Shown here one piece after another: positions 6,560-15,865 of a stretch of 16,053 nt of DNA. The notes below the pieces were generated by a model that did no database searches, had not been told where the DNA came from, and saw nothing but the letters and a program-made list of their open reading frames with translations. Position 1 is the first letter of the stretch, and each line of letters starts with the position of its first letter. Both the position numbers and the translations under genes were made by a program. Source of the stretch: Ferruginibacter sp. (GTDB taxonomy: Bacteria > Bacteroidota > Bacteroidia > Chitinophagales > Chitinophagaceae); contig JANXTN010000213.1 in assembly GCA_025352435.1 (NCBI GenBank), forward strand, positions 1-16,053. The letters run 5' to 3'.

Positions 6560-8728
6560 TTACGCCGGCACTTTGTCAATTTTTTCTCTGCTCCAAAATC
6601 TATGGTTTGCAATAGCTACAGAAAAATATTTTGCCAGCTTTTGCAAATCATCACTCGTGCTTATGCCTGCTTCAACCATATAGGCGTCATCAAACACAGA
6701 AGGTAATTTTTTATAACAATATGTTTCCTGCATCACCTGCAAAGCCATGCTATCAAAGGCAATGGGCTTACAATGCTTAAATGCTTCATCAATAAAATGC
6801 AATGCGTCGGGTTCTGCTGCCAAAGTTGCTACACTGTTTATCCCGCCCGGTATATACACAGCATCATACAATACAGAGGCAGTAGTGAGAAAACTTCTTA
6901 GCACAGAAAATTCAACGTCATTTTCTGAAATAATACTACCAAGTTTAGGGGCTACTAAATGAACGACCGCACCCTGCGAAGTGAGACTGTTCCCCATTTT
7001 TTTCACAGCATTTTCATCTACACCATCAGCTACCAAAAATGCAATCTGTCTTGTTTTAATAGAATCTTTTTTAGTATTTGCCATGCTTAATCCAGTAGAA
7101 CTTTCTAAAGAACTTTTAAAAATTACAGATTCAAAATCTTCCGGTTTTGCATCTGCTCCAAAACTGCCATTCAATAATCCAATATCTGCAGGAATTTTTA
7201 AACCTAAGTACACAGCCACTTTTGCAGCAAGGCCTTTGTCGACTTTGGTAAGCATTTTAACCATCCTTTCCTTTATAGAAACAGTTTCTACTTTACCGAG
7301 TTCAAAACATAGTGCATCTGTGATATGATCTTTCTCTGCATCAGACTGGCTGTTAAAAAACAATGTTGCCTGGCTAAAGTGATCAAGAAAACTTTTACTT
7401 CTCTGTCTTATTTTATTGCTTTCTATTCTTTCAGGAAAACTAGTAAAACCACCTTGGGCAGCTTTTGCTTGAAAAGGACATCCGCCACCCAAGCTGTTTG
7501 GCTCGTAACTTACCCGGCCCGTGTTGATAGTGTGGCGCATATGCCCATCACGTTGGTTATTGCTTACCGTAGCAACCGGTCGGTTTATGGGAAGCTCCTG
7601 GAAATTATGAGAGCCCAATCTTGATAATTGAGTATCAGTATATGAAAATAGTCTCCCCTGCAAAAGAGGATCGTTGGTAATATCAATACCGGCAACCAAA
7701 TGTCCTGGGTTAAAGGCCACCTGCTCTGTTTCTGCAAAAAAGTTATCAGGATTTTTATTCAGCGTCATCTTACCGATGATTTGAACCGGCACTATCTCTT
7801 CCGGAATTAATTTTGATGAATCCAATAAATCAAATTCAAAAGCATGTTCATCAGCTTCAGGAATTATCTGAACGCCAAGTTCCCATTCAGGAAATGCGCC
7901 GCTTTCAATTGCTTCCCACAAATCCTGTCTGTGAAAATCTGAATTTTTTCCTGAAATTTTTTGAGCTTCATCCCACGCTACGGAATGTACGCCCAACAAT
8001 GGTTTCCAATGAAACTTTACAAAATGAGATTCATTATTTTCATTTATCAAACGAAAAGTATGTACTCCAAAACCTTCCATCATTCTTAAACTTCTTGGTA
8101 ATGCCCGGTCACTCATGGTCCACATAATCATATGCATGCTCTCGGGCATCAGAGAAATAAAATCCCAAAAAGTATCATGTGCAGAAGCGGCCTGAGGTAG
8201 CTCATTATGTGGTTCAGGTTTTACTGCATGTACAAGATCCGGGAACTTAATTGCATCCTGTATAAAAAAAACAGGAATGTTATTTCCTACTAAATCATAG
8301 TTGCCTTCGCTGGTATAAAATTTTACAGCAAAGCCCCGTACATCTCTTGCCAAATCAGTTGATCCTCGTGAGCCAGCAACCGTGGAGAATCGCACAAATA
8401 CAGGAGTTTGTTTACCTACTTCTGTAAATATTTTTGCCTTAGTTACACCTTGTAATGAGGTCGTTAATTCAAATACTCCGTGTGCAGCAGAACCTCTTGC
8501 ATGTACAATTCTTTCGGGAATTCTTTCATGATCAAAATGATGAATTTTTTCTCTTAATATAAAGTCTTCAATCAACGTACCACCTCGCTCCCCAGTCTTT
8601 AAGGAATTTTGATTGTCATTTATTTTTACTCCATGATTGGTTGTTAAGAAAGTACCATTAGGGTCTATTTTATTTTTTTCTAAATCGTCCTGCTTTTCGT
8701 TGCTTTGGTTATGTTGTTTCTTTTGCAT
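6560..8728 (-). CDS. katE: Large-subunit monofunctional catalase (HPII/KatE type)
   Basis: This haem enzyme breaks hydrogen peroxide down to water and oxygen. The 722-residue length, with a C-terminal extension, marks the large-subunit clade exemplified by E. coli [19 protein letters not shown] (70-84) contains the distal haem histidine H76, and [12 protein letters not shown] (147-158) carries the distal asparagine. [14 protein letters not shown] (359-372) contains the proximal haem ligand Y363. Residues about 558-720 form the extra DJ-1/class I amidotransferase-like domain of this clade, beginning [14 protein letters not shown] and including VYIPGG (624-629). No signal peptide is present, so it is cytoplasmic. 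It lies second in a minus-strand operon, 92 bp after the DUF892 gene and 8 bp before the broken SemiSWEET gene. The gene is intact and all key residues are present. I saw no clear regulator site directly upstream. Confidence 0.97.
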   Translation of the reverse strand: MQKKQHNQSNEKQDDLEKNKIDPNGTFLTTNHGVKINDNQNSLKTGERGGTLIEDFILREKIHHFDHERIPERIVHARGSAAHGVFELTTSLQGVTKAKIFTEVGKQTPVFVRFSTVAGSRGSTDLARDVRGFAVKFYTSEGNYDLVGNNIPVFFIQDAIKFPDLVHAVKPEPHNELPQAASAHDTFWDFISLMPESMHMIMWTMSDRALPRSLRMMEGFGVHTFRLINENNESHFVKFHWKPLLGVHSVAWDEAQKISGKNSDFHRQDLWEAIESGAFPEWELGVQIIPEADEHAFEFDLLDSSKLIPEEIVPVQIIGKMTLNKNPDNFFAETEQVAFNPGHLVAGIDITNDPLLQGRLFSYTDTQLSRLGSHNFQELPINRPVATVSNNQRDGHMRHTINTGRVSYEPNSLGGGCPFQAKAAQGGFTSFPERIESNKIRQRSKSFLDHFSQATLFFNSQSDAEKDHITDALCFELGKVETVSIKERMVKMLTKVDKGLAAKVAVYLGLKIPADIGLLNGSFGADAKPEDFESVIFKSSLESSTGLSMANTKKDSIKTRQIAFLVADGVDENAVKKMGNSLTSQGAVVHLVAPKLGSIISENDVEFSVLRSFLTTASVLYDAVYIPGGINSVATLAAEPDALHFIDEAFKHCKPIAFDSMALQVMQETYCYKKLPSVFDDAYMVEAGISTSDDLQKLAKYFSVAIANHRFWSREKIDKVPA

Positions 8729-8820
8729 TTTGTTGCTGTTAAAAGATGAGTAAACTAAAAAAGGTTAAAAATTAAATTCTAAAAAATTAATTTCTAAGCT
8801 CTTTTTTAAAACTTAAAAAT

Positions 8821-9483
8821 TTATTTTGATGTTGCTTTTCTTGTTTTGGTAGGCATGGCTTCATCTTCTTCTTCGTCGTCTGTATCATCGTCATTTGCGG
8901 CAGCATCAATATTTACTGAGGTTTCAGCTACTTGAGTAAGTGTGGTGTCAGCTTCTTTTTCTTCGGCTAATGATTGCTGTAATAATTCTGATACTTCATC
9001 TTCACCCAGTATTTTTGCAAAGGCGCACAGCGTACCATAAGTTGCTATTTCATAATGCTCTACTTTTTGGCCTGCGGCAATAATGCCCGCATCTCTCACC
9101 ACGCCTTCCTCTGTTTCTTCCATTATGCCTTCTCCTTCTTTTAGTAAACCTTCCATAGCGTCACACTTTTTTGCACGGGCAGGTTTACCCAATATTTGAA
9201 AAACTTCTTCGAGCCGGGTTACCTGTTGTTTTGTTACTTCAAGGTGTTCTGTTATTGCATTTATTAGTTCAGGAGATGTAGCATTCTTAGCCATTTTAGG
9301 AAGCGCTTTTACCAAAGCCTTTTCAGCCCAATAAATATCTTGTAATGAGTCTTCAAATAAATCCCTTAATCCTTCCGCAGCAGCTGATGTAGCTTTTACT
9401 TTTTCAGTTGATTTTGTTGTGTTTTGTTTCGAAGAAGCGCTTTTCTGAGCGACGCCCTTTGAGTTTGATTGTTTCTTATCCAT
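8821..9483 (-). CDS. DUF892 / YciE-YciF ferritin-like protein with charged tails
   Basis: Residues about 38-190 match the DUF892 four-helix ferritin-like fold. LRDLFEDSLQDIYWAEKAL (39-57) is the diagnostic first helix, with candidate metal ligands at E44 and E54. ITEHLEVTKQQVTRLE follows (77-92), then GQKVEHYEIATYGTL (138-152) and LLQQSLAEEKEADTTL (167-182) supply further Glu and His candidates. YciE and YciF are stress-induced proteins, and their biochemical role is unsettled. Unusually for the core family, there is a basic, Ser- and Lys-rich N-terminal tail (1-33). The C-terminal tail changes from strongly acidic (DDDTDDEEEDE, 198-208) to basic (PTKTRKATSK). Such tails may bind DNA or partners, but that is inference. 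It is the first gene of the stress operon with katE, starts at ATG 9483, and is divergent from nhaA. No membrane segments or signal peptide are seen. Confidence 0.93.
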   Translation of the reverse strand: MDKKQSNSKGVAQKSASSKQNTTKSTEKVKATSAAAEGLRDLFEDSLQDIYWAEKALVKALPKMAKNATSPELINAITEHLEVTKQQVTRLEEVFQILGKPARAKKCDAMEGLLKEGEGIMEETEEGVVRDAGIIAAGQKVEHYEIATYGTLCAFAKILGEDEVSELLQQSLAEEKEADTTLTQVAETSVNIDAAANDDDTDDEEEDEAMPTKTRKATSK

Positions 9484-9718
9484 TTCAATTTTTTTTGGGT
9501 GTTTAGAAAATATTTTCGATACTAAAATGGTATAGAATAATATGCCAGTATTTTATAAAATTCTTTCCCAAATGATTTGGCTACAATGCGCTACAATATT
9601 TACTATCATTAAAAACAATTCCCTTTTATGTGTAAAAAAATTCACATAAGTAGGCGAATTTATTTCCTTAAAAGGCGGACTTTTAAAATCTTTTTAGAAA
9701 ATATTTACATCTTGAAAA
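9484..9718. promoter_or_regulatory. Divergent intergenic region with several symmetric elements
   Basis: This gap must hold promoters for both the DUF892-katE operon (leftward) and nhaA (rightward). It contains a perfect palindrome CCAAATgATTTGG (9568-9580). A tandem GCTACAAT direct repeat follows at once (9580-9587 and 9590-9597), spaced 10 bp, or one helical turn. An inverted repeat TTATGTG-10-CACATAA lies at 9626-9632 and 9643-9649. Their order suggests operator sites, but no regulator can be named. I saw no perfect TAnnTTTG promoter for either gene. Confidence 0.4.
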
Positions 9719-10915
9719 ATGAACTCTATTTACGCTGAAACTCTGTTTGATATATCTTTAAAGCAAATGAAAACAAGTTTATTATTTAAACACTTCTTTA
9801 GGAGCGAAAAAGCTGGTGGACTCGTTCTGATAATTTGTACTGTTGTATCATTATTAATAACAAATACTTTCTTTGGATCTGCATACCAACATTTCTGGTT
9901 AATAACATTTGCAGGAGGTTCTATCGAGCATTGGATAAACGATGGTCTGATGACGATCTTTTTTTTATTGATTGGGTTAGAATTAGAACGTGAAATTTAT
10001 GCCGGAGAACTTTCAAACATTAAAGATGCGCTCTTACCAACCTTTGCAGCGTTAGGCGGCATTCTGCTTCCTGCAGGTATATTTTTATTATTTAATTTTG
10101 GCACATCTATGCAAAGCGGTGCAGGAATTCCAATGGCTACAGACATTGCTTTTGCCTTGGGTATTTTATCTTTATTAGGAAAACGGGTACCCGGTTCACT
10201 AAAAGTTTTTTTAACAGCTCTGGCAGTGATAGACGATTTAGGTGCTATATTAATTATTGCTATTTTTTACAGCAAAACGATTTTTTGGCTTAACCTTTTT
10301 GCATCGTTAGGCATTTTGGGTTTTTTGTTAATTTTAAACAGACTGAAAGTACAAGTACTTTTTGTTTACCTGATGGGCGGGGTCGCCATGTGGTATTTTA
10401 TGCTGCGTTCAGGCATTCACCCCACCATAACGGGCGTGTTATTAGCTTTTGCCATTCCATTTGGAGATGGAGGAAAGAATTCTGTATCGCACAGATTGCA
10501 ACATGTGTTACATAAGCCTGTTGCATTTGTTATTTTGCCTTTGTTTGCATTGGCAAATACAGCGATTATTATAAATGGAAATATTGCAGAAATACTCACT
10601 CATCATTATAGTATCGGTATAGCCATGGGACTAATTATTGGGAAGCCTGTGGGAATTTTTCTGTTTACATTTTTAGCCGTTACATTTGGTTTTTGTAAGC
10701 TGCCTACTGACTTAAACTGGAAAGCAATTGCCTGTGTTGGTCTTTTAGGAGGTATTGGCTTTACAATGTCCATATTTATAACTCTACTTGCTTTTGATTC
10801 AGAGGCTGTAGTAAACAATGCAAAGTTGGTAATTTTACTTTCATCTCTTTCTGCAGGGTTAATTGGATATGTAAGTTTAAAGCAAACATTAAAAAATACA
10901 ACTGTAGAATCTTGA
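9719..10915 (+). CDS. nhaA: Na+/H+ antiporter NhaA
   Basis: NhaA exports Na+ (or Li+) in exchange for protons across the inner membrane and supports salt and alkaline pH tolerance. The 398-residue protein has the normal length and about a dozen hydrophobic helices. IEHWINDGLMTIFFLLIGLE (69-88) is the family signature near helix 2. ATDIAFALG (140-148) holds D142, equivalent to E. coli D133. VIDDLGAI (170-177) supplies the paired ion-binding aspartates D172 and D173, equivalent to D163 and D164. GKPVGIF (308-314) gives the conserved lysine K309 (K300 in E. coli). All key residues are intact. The start at 9719 is shown; an in-frame ATG at codon 17 (9767) is also plausible because it begins closer to the conserved region. 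It is followed by a strong terminator and stands alone as a transcription unit. Confidence 0.97.
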   Translation: MNSIYAETLFDISLKQMKTSLLFKHFFRSEKAGGLVLIICTVVSLLITNTFFGSAYQHFWLITFAGGSIEHWINDGLMTIFFLLIGLELEREIYAGELSNIKDALLPTFAALGGILLPAGIFLLFNFGTSMQSGAGIPMATDIAFALGILSLLGKRVPGSLKVFLTALAVIDDLGAILIIAIFYSKTIFWLNLFASLGILGFLLILNRLKVQVLFVYLMGGVAMWYFMLRSGIHPTITGVLLAFAIPFGDGGKNSVSHRLQHVLHKPVAFVILPLFALANTAIIINGNIAEILTHHYSIGIAMGLIIGKPVGIFLFTFLAVTFGFCKLPTDLNWKAIACVGLLGGIGFTMSIFITLLAFDSEAVVNNAKLVILLSSLSAGLIGYVSLKQTLKNTTVES

Positions 10916-10977
10916 TAGTTATTTACATTTTTTAAGTACTGACAAATTTTTTATAATGACTAAAAAATAAGAACATA

Positions 10978-11010
10978 AAAGAGTGGCACTTAATTAGAGT
11001 GCCACTCTTT
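10978..11010. terminator. Bidirectional intrinsic terminator between nhaA and the M1 peptidase gene
   Basis: A perfect 13-bp inverted repeat, AAAGAGTGGCACT and AGTGCCACTCTTT, is separated by a 7-base loop (TAATTAG). It is flanked by A-rich sequence on the left and T-rich sequence on the right, so it can act on both strands. It lies 62 bp after the nhaA stop and 21 bp beyond the end of the convergent peptidase gene, so it probably ends both transcripts. Confidence 0.9.
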
Positions 11011-11031
11011 ATCTTAAATAATTTCTTTATT

Positions 11032-13470
11032 TTATTTAAATACTGTTTTAATATAGTCTTCTATTTCCGTACCTTTTGCCTTGCTTATCTTATCAAACGA
11101 TGCTTTAAAACTTGGATCTACATTGCTTCTATAAGCTGCAGGAATCAGTTTTCTAAACGCTATTATATCATCAATTCCCTGTTTAATATTGCTGTTGTTA
11201 CTAAGCTTAGCAAGATATGCAGCGTACTTTGCGGTAAGTCCTATTTTTTCCTGAGATGCTGGCGCATCTTTATACATTGTAGAAACGAAATGAAAATCTG
11301 CTTCTGTGCCGTTAGAGATCAAAACATCGTTTACTGCTGCACCTAAAGCTCCTCTAGCATCGCCGGCAAATTTTCTTGCAAGCGTATATGCACCGGCTTC
11401 ATCAAGAGCAACCAATCCCTTTAATGCGGCACCGGCTACTGTGTAGGATGAGTCATTAACTGCTGACTGATAAAGTGACAAATATTTTTTGTTACCATTC
11501 TTTACCAGGTAAGTAATAGCTGCTGCTTTTACTTTTTTGTTTTCGCTTTTTGCAAGTGCTTCTACCTGCTCTAATACTACTGCATCTGCCTTGTACGGTG
11601 ATGTCGCTAATTTTTGCATGGTGAGGATTTTTAATCCACCAAACTTATCATTCAATCCTTTTGCAAGTTCAGGCATTGATTTTTTACCAAAGAAATCCAA
11701 TGCCTCTCTGCGATCAATATAATTTCTTGCATTTTTAAATTGTGCTATAAAATTCGCCTCAGTTTTATTGTCCGTTTTTTCTGCAAGTAGCAGTTTATCT
11801 GCATCAACATTTATTAAATCGGGACGTGTTTTGTAATTGAAAACCAATGTGTCTATTTTATTTTCAACACTCACGTTGTACCTTTTTCTATCTGCACCTG
11901 TGTATACATCAACAGCCATTGGTATTTTAAAATATTTACCGGTTTTTTGCGTCTGTTCAATAATTACAGAAGCTTTGCCTGCCGCATCATCATAGAGATA
12001 ATCTATTTTAAGTTTGGGGTGACCACTGCCATAATACCATTGGTTCCAAAACCAATTCATGTCCATTCCTGTGGTTTCTTCAAATGCCAATCTTAGTTGC
12101 CCTGCTTCGCCTGCTTTAAATTTATTTGTTGTTAAATAATTATTGAGCGATTTAAAAAATGCATCATCACCCACATAATTGCGGAGCATATTTAAAATTC
12201 TTCCACCTTTATTGTAACTCACAGCGTCAAACATATCTTCTTTGTCTGCGTAATGAAAACGAACAAGATCTTTTGGTTCGCTTCCGCTTTGTAAGTAGCC
12301 TTGCATGTCTTGGTTATTGTGCTCGTAAGCAGCGTCAGCTCCATATTTATACTCGTTCCATAAGTATTCGCTATAGTTTGCAAAACTTTCATTCACGGTA
12401 AGATTACTCCAGCTCTCGGCCGTTACTAAGTCTCCAAACCATTGGTGAAATAATTCATGCGCAATCGTTTCTTCCCATGCATTTCCGTCAGCCAATTGGC
12501 GGTTATTCTGGTATGCACTTTCCTGGTGCAAGGTTGCGGTTGTATTTTCCATAGCTCCACTTACATAATCTCTCCCTACTATTTGCGCATATTTTTGCCA
12601 AGGAAATTCTACACCAAGTTTCTCTGAATAAAACTTGATCATCTCAGGCGTATTGCCAAACACTTTTCTTGCATATTGCTCTTGATTCTTTTCTGTATAA
12701 TAAGAAACCTCTTTACCTTTGTAAGTATCTTTTGTGATAGCAAAATCTCCAACACCCATGAAGAAAAGGTATGGTGCATGAGGTAAATCCATTTTCCAGC
12801 TGTCAGTTCTTGTGCCATCAGTATTTGCCTTTTTGCTCATCAATAATCCATTGCTCAGCGTTACATATTTTGCCGGTACCGTGATTGCTATTTCTTCAGT
12901 GCTTTTCTGGTTTGGCTTGTCAATGGTTATCATCCACACGCTATTAGCTTCAGTTTCACCCTGTGTCCAAATTTGAGTAGGCTTGTTTTTATCTTCTCCC
13001 TTTGGGTTAATAAAGTATAGTCCTTTTGCATCAGTAATTGCCTGGCTTCCTTTTACCACCAATTCATTGGGCTTGCTAGTATAATCAAAATACAAGGTAT
13101 ATTTTTCATCCCCTTTGTAAGTTTTATCAAGTTTTATATTCACCTGCATGCCGTCGTAAGTAAATTTCAGTGGCATTTTAGCAGCACCTTTTATAATGGA
13201 TACTTCTTTTATTTCCATGCCTTTCGCATCAAGCAGTACACTATCGGTGGCATAAAAATGTGGTTTAAGTGTAAGCCACTCTTTTCCATACATGTACGAT
13301 TTATCATAATCAAAACGAACATCCAGTTTTGTATGTACGAGTTCATTTGTTTTTGGGTAGCTTTCTCTTAGTACTTTTTTCCAGGATGTATCTTCTACTT
13401 CATCCGGCGCCTGCGCATACATACTGATTGGTAGTGCAGCAATGCAAATCAACATTAAAATTTTTTTCAT
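11032..13470 (-). CDS. Secreted M1-family zinc aminopeptidase with C-terminal helical repeats
   Basis: This 812-residue M1 metallopeptidase removes N-terminal amino acids from peptides. A signal peptide (about 1-20, ending MYAQ) sends it out of the cytoplasm, probably to the periplasm or outer surface. The N-terminal beta domain (about 40-240) precedes the substrate-binding GAMENT motif (305-310). HELFH (338-342) with E361 in NESFANY forms the HExxH-18-E zinc site; E339 is the catalytic base. Y419 in VSYNKGG is the likely transition-state tyrosine. After the catalytic part (to about 480) come a beta region and an alanine- and leucine-rich helical tail (about 570-812) that looks like HEAT/ARM-type repeats, as in other M1 enzymes. 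ATG at 13470 fits the signal peptide. It is convergent with nhaA, shares its terminator, and appears monocistronic. The substrate is unknown; peptide nutrition is the simplest role. Confidence 0.95.
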   Translation of the reverse strand: MKKILMLICIAALPISMYAQAPDEVEDTSWKKVLRESYPKTNELVHTKLDVRFDYDKSYMYGKEWLTLKPHFYATDSVLLDAKGMEIKEVSIIKGAAKMPLKFTYDGMQVNIKLDKTYKGDEKYTLYFDYTSKPNELVVKGSQAITDAKGLYFINPKGEDKNKPTQIWTQGETEANSVWMITIDKPNQKSTEEIAITVPAKYVTLSNGLLMSKKANTDGTRTDSWKMDLPHAPYLFFMGVGDFAITKDTYKGKEVSYYTEKNQEQYARKVFGNTPEMIKFYSEKLGVEFPWQKYAQIVGRDYVSGAMENTTATLHQESAYQNNRQLADGNAWEETIAHELFHQWFGDLVTAESWSNLTVNESFANYSEYLWNEYKYGADAAYEHNNQDMQGYLQSGSEPKDLVRFHYADKEDMFDAVSYNKGGRILNMLRNYVGDDAFFKSLNNYLTTNKFKAGEAGQLRLAFEETTGMDMNWFWNQWYYGSGHPKLKIDYLYDDAAGKASVIIEQTQKTGKYFKIPMAVDVYTGADRKRYNVSVENKIDTLVFNYKTRPDLINVDADKLLLAEKTDNKTEANFIAQFKNARNYIDRREALDFFGKKSMPELAKGLNDKFGGLKILTMQKLATSPYKADAVVLEQVEALAKSENKKVKAAAITYLVKNGNKKYLSLYQSAVNDSSYTVAGAALKGLVALDEAGAYTLARKFAGDARGALGAAVNDVLISNGTEADFHFVSTMYKDAPASQEKIGLTAKYAAYLAKLSNNSNIKQGIDDIIAFRKLIPAAYRSNVDPSFKASFDKISKAKGTEIEDYIKTVFK

Positions 13471-13620
13471 GAACTTTTGTTTTGAGAATAGTGAGTTTCT
13501 ATATGGATTAATATTAGCTTAAGCCAATAAAGAAACCGGTTAAAAAATATTGGTAAATGTAAACGGTCGCTTTAAAATAGTATCATAATATTTTATAAAT
13601 GGCAAATGAGTGGGAATCTC

Positions 13621-13628
13621 TAATTTTG
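13621..13628 (+). promoter_or_regulatory. Possible Bacteroidota -7 element for the DUF4476 gene
   Basis: TAATTTTG fits TAnnTTTG and lies 21 bp upstream of the ATG at 13650. No good TTTG -33 element is found at the usual 19-21 bp spacing, so the call is weak. Confidence 0.35.
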
Positions 13629-13649
13629 TAAATCAAAGCATAACTTTTT

Positions 13650-14804
13650 ATGAAAACCTTTTTACAAATGTTATTACTCCTGTTGTTGAGCATAGGTTTG
13701 CATGCCCAGCAGTATTATTTTGCTTACGTGCAAACTGATAATAAGCAACCATTTTATGCGAAAGTAAATGATAAGTTGTTGAGTTCATCAGCGTCTGGGT
13801 ATGTGGTTATTCCAAAATTAACTTCCGGCACTTACACGGTTACATTTGGTTTTCCTAAAGAACAATTTCCGCAGCAAACTATTAGTTTAAATATAGCTTC
13901 CGCAGATGCTGGTTTTCTTTTAAAGGATTTTGGTGCGAAAGGGTGGGGGCTGTTTAATCTTGAAACACTGCAGGTTTCTATGAATAATGCATCCGGAAAT
14001 AGTATAATAGTTTCTGTTAATAACAGTGGTGATGTATTCAGTAATACCCTTTCGGGTGTAGCAAATACAGATCTTTCAACTCCAAAAAAATCTGCTCCAG
14101 TCGTTGTTCCGGAAACGATACCCGTTGTGGTCAAAGCAGAAGAAAAGGTTATAAAACCTACGCCCACAAACACTATCAAAAAAATAAAAAGTTCTATTGA
14201 TGTTGATGGGAAATCTTATACTTATGTTGATGTTATCGGTGAAAAAAATGACACGATCAATGTGTTTATTGCATTAAATAAAACTGCGGCTGCTAAAGAA
14301 ACTACAATAGAAGTTGTTGCAATAAAAGAAGAGAAATCTCAAGCTGAGGAGGAAAAGCCTAAAAAGTTTTTAGATATTGAGATGGATAAACCGGCGTCTA
14401 GTAATGTAGTAGTGGAAGTTGCTCCAAAACCTATTCAATCCGTTAGAAACACAGTAGCAATTAAACAAGAAAGTGAGAAAAAAGACCGGGCAGTAGTTAG
14501 TTTTAATTCTGATTGTAAGGCAATGGCTGATGAGAATGCGTTCCTTAAACTGAGGAAGAAAATGGCAGCTTCAAGTTCAGACGATGCTATGCTGGACGCC
14601 GCAAAAAAGACTTTTAAGAATACTTGTTTTTCTGTCGAACAAATTAAAAACTTAAGCGCATTGTTTTTGAATGATATAGGTAAATATAATTTTTTTGATG
14701 CTGCCTATCCACATATTTATGACAGCCAAAATTTTGGGACATTACAGAACATACTTACTGATCAATACTACATTAGCCGCTTTAAAGCCATGATACGTAA
14801 TTAA
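13650..14804 (+). CDS. Secreted protein with C-terminal DUF4476 domain
   Basis: The protein (384 residues) begins with a clear signal peptide (hydrophobic 4-16, ending LHAQ near residue 20), so it is exported. An N-terminal beta-rich domain (about 20-110) includes YYFAYVQTDNKQPFYAKVN and resembles the beta domain that often precedes DUF4476 in Bacteroidota. A long, Lys-, Glu- and Val-rich low-complexity linker follows (about 145-280). Within it, SSIDVDGKSYTYVDVIGEK (181-199) may form a short folded piece. The C-terminal part (about 285-384) contains DCKAMADENAFLKLRKKM, then CFSVEQIKNLSALFLND and YPHIYDSQNFGTLQ, which match the DUF4476 pattern. Its function is unknown. truA begins 4 bp after the stop, so the two are probably co-transcribed although they appear functionally unrelated. 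C289 and C326 could pair in a disulfide. Confidence 0.85.
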   Translation: MKTFLQMLLLLLLSIGLHAQQYYFAYVQTDNKQPFYAKVNDKLLSSSASGYVVIPKLTSGTYTVTFGFPKEQFPQQTISLNIASADAGFLLKDFGAKGWGLFNLETLQVSMNNASGNSIIVSVNNSGDVFSNTLSGVANTDLSTPKKSAPVVVPETIPVVVKAEEKVIKPTPTNTIKKIKSSIDVDGKSYTYVDVIGEKNDTINVFIALNKTAAAKETTIEVVAIKEEKSQAEEEKPKKFLDIEMDKPASSNVVVEVAPKPIQSVRNTVAIKQESEKKDRAVVSFNSDCKAMADENAFLKLRKKMAASSSDDAMLDAAKKTFKNTCFSVEQIKNLSALFLNDIGKYNFFDAAYPHIYDSQNFGTLQNILTDQYYISRFKAMIRN

Positions 14805-14808
14805 TTTT

Positions 14809-15552
14809 ATGACCAGGTATTTTATAGAAGTCGCTTACAAAGGGACTGCATATGCAGGCTTTCAGATACAGGACAATGCAAATACTGTTCAGGCAGAACT
14901 AGAAAATGCCCTCCGGATTTATTTTAGAATTCCCATTTCGCTTACCGGTTCTTCCCGAACAGATGCTGGGGTTCATGCGCTTCAAAACTTTTTTCATTTT
15001 GATATGGAGCTGTCAATTGAAGCTGAATCAGAGATAAAGGCTATTTATCACTTAAATGCCATTTTACCCCTGGATATTGTAATCAAAAGCATCAAGAAGG
15101 TAGGTGACGATGCCCATTGTCGGTTTGATGCCGTTTTCAGGAGTTATTCTTATTCAATATATACACAGAAAAATCCGTTTTTATTTGACAGTGCGTATTA
15201 TTACCCTTACCCAATGAATATGGATGCTTTGCATGAAGCAGCAGCCTTGTTATTACCCCACACAGAATATCAAAGTTTCGCGAAAAAGAATATTCAGGTC
15301 TTCACGTACAACTGCCAGATTTTCAAGAGCAGTTGGCTTCTACAAGATGATATGCTTGTATATAATGTTACAGGTAATCGTTTTTTACGAGGAATGGTGA
15401 GGGGGTTGGTAGGTACAATGCTATTAGTAGGCAAAGGAAAATATTCTGTTGCAGACTTTAAATCTATATTAAAAGGAGATGATAGTTCTAAAACTGATTT
15501 TTCTGCACCTGCAAAGGGGCTCGTTCTCAAAGCGGTTGGTTTTCCGAAGTGA
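14809..15552 (+). CDS. truA: tRNA pseudouridine synthase A
   Basis: TruA converts uridines 38-40 in the anticodon stem-loop of many tRNAs to pseudouridine. The 247-residue protein has the standard length. TGSSRTDAGVHA (46-57) contains the catalytic aspartate D52. Other TruA features are an N-terminal YKGTAYAGFQIQ (10-21), RFDA (105-108), FRSYSYSIY (110-118), and NRFLRGMVRGLVGTML (190-205) near the C-terminus. All key residues are present and no domain is missing. The enzyme is cytoplasmic. It begins 4 bp after the DUF4476 gene with no separate promoter visible, so it probably shares that transcript. It is followed by about 500 bp of non-coding DNA that includes an rRNA-type promoter array. 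No terminator is obvious just after its stop. Confidence 0.97.
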   Translation: MTRYFIEVAYKGTAYAGFQIQDNANTVQAELENALRIYFRIPISLTGSSRTDAGVHALQNFFHFDMELSIEAESEIKAIYHLNAILPLDIVIKSIKKVGDDAHCRFDAVFRSYSYSIYTQKNPFLFDSAYYYPYPMNMDALHEAAALLLPHTEYQSFAKKNIQVFTYNCQIFKSSWLLQDDMLVYNVTGNRFLRGMVRGLVGTMLLVGKGKYSVADFKSILKGDDSSKTDFSAPAKGLVLKAVGFPK

Positions 15553-15640
15553 TGTAAATAATTTTTGTTTAGATTTTTTCACTTGTAATGCTTGAACAGA
15601 CTAGGTTTGACTGCTTTTAATAAATTAAATACTAAAAAAT

Positions 15641-15672
15641 TTTGTATCGGGAAATATTACCCCCTATCTTCG
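15641..15672 (+). promoter_or_regulatory. Candidate promoter P1 upstream of the rRNA operon
   Basis: TTTG (15641-15644), a 20-bp spacer, then TATCTTCG (15665-15672) match the Bacteroidota consensus TTTG-N19-21-TAnnTTTG with one mismatch. Transcription would start near 15679, just before a short open frame at 15684. It is the weakest and most distal of three tandem sites. Confidence 0.45.
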
Positions 15673-15776
15673 CTCTCCGCTTTATGAAAAAAGCAAAAGT
15701 TCTTTTCCAAAAAACCGCATCCTTTACTTCAAAATATTTTTAATTCTTTTGAAATTATTAAAATATTGAACTGTAT

Positions 15777-15807
15777 TTTGTGAAATACATTGGCTTTCAT
15801 ACCTTTG
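15777..15807 (+). promoter_or_regulatory. Candidate promoter P2 upstream of the rRNA operon
   Basis: TTTG (15777-15780), a 19-bp spacer, then TACCTTTG (15800-15807) fit the Bacteroidota housekeeping-sigma consensus exactly. With the site about 90 bp downstream it forms a tandem pair, as is common before rRNA operons. Confidence 0.7.
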
Positions 15808-15865
15808 CAATCCGAAAGAAAGTAGCAATATTTAAATGTCGGTTAGAAAGAAGGAGAAAATAAAG

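Noticed and set aside
6981..8127. Several plus-strand frames of about 100 codons inside katE
   Set aside because: katE is unambiguous on the other strand, and these products are low-complexity mirror frames without family features.
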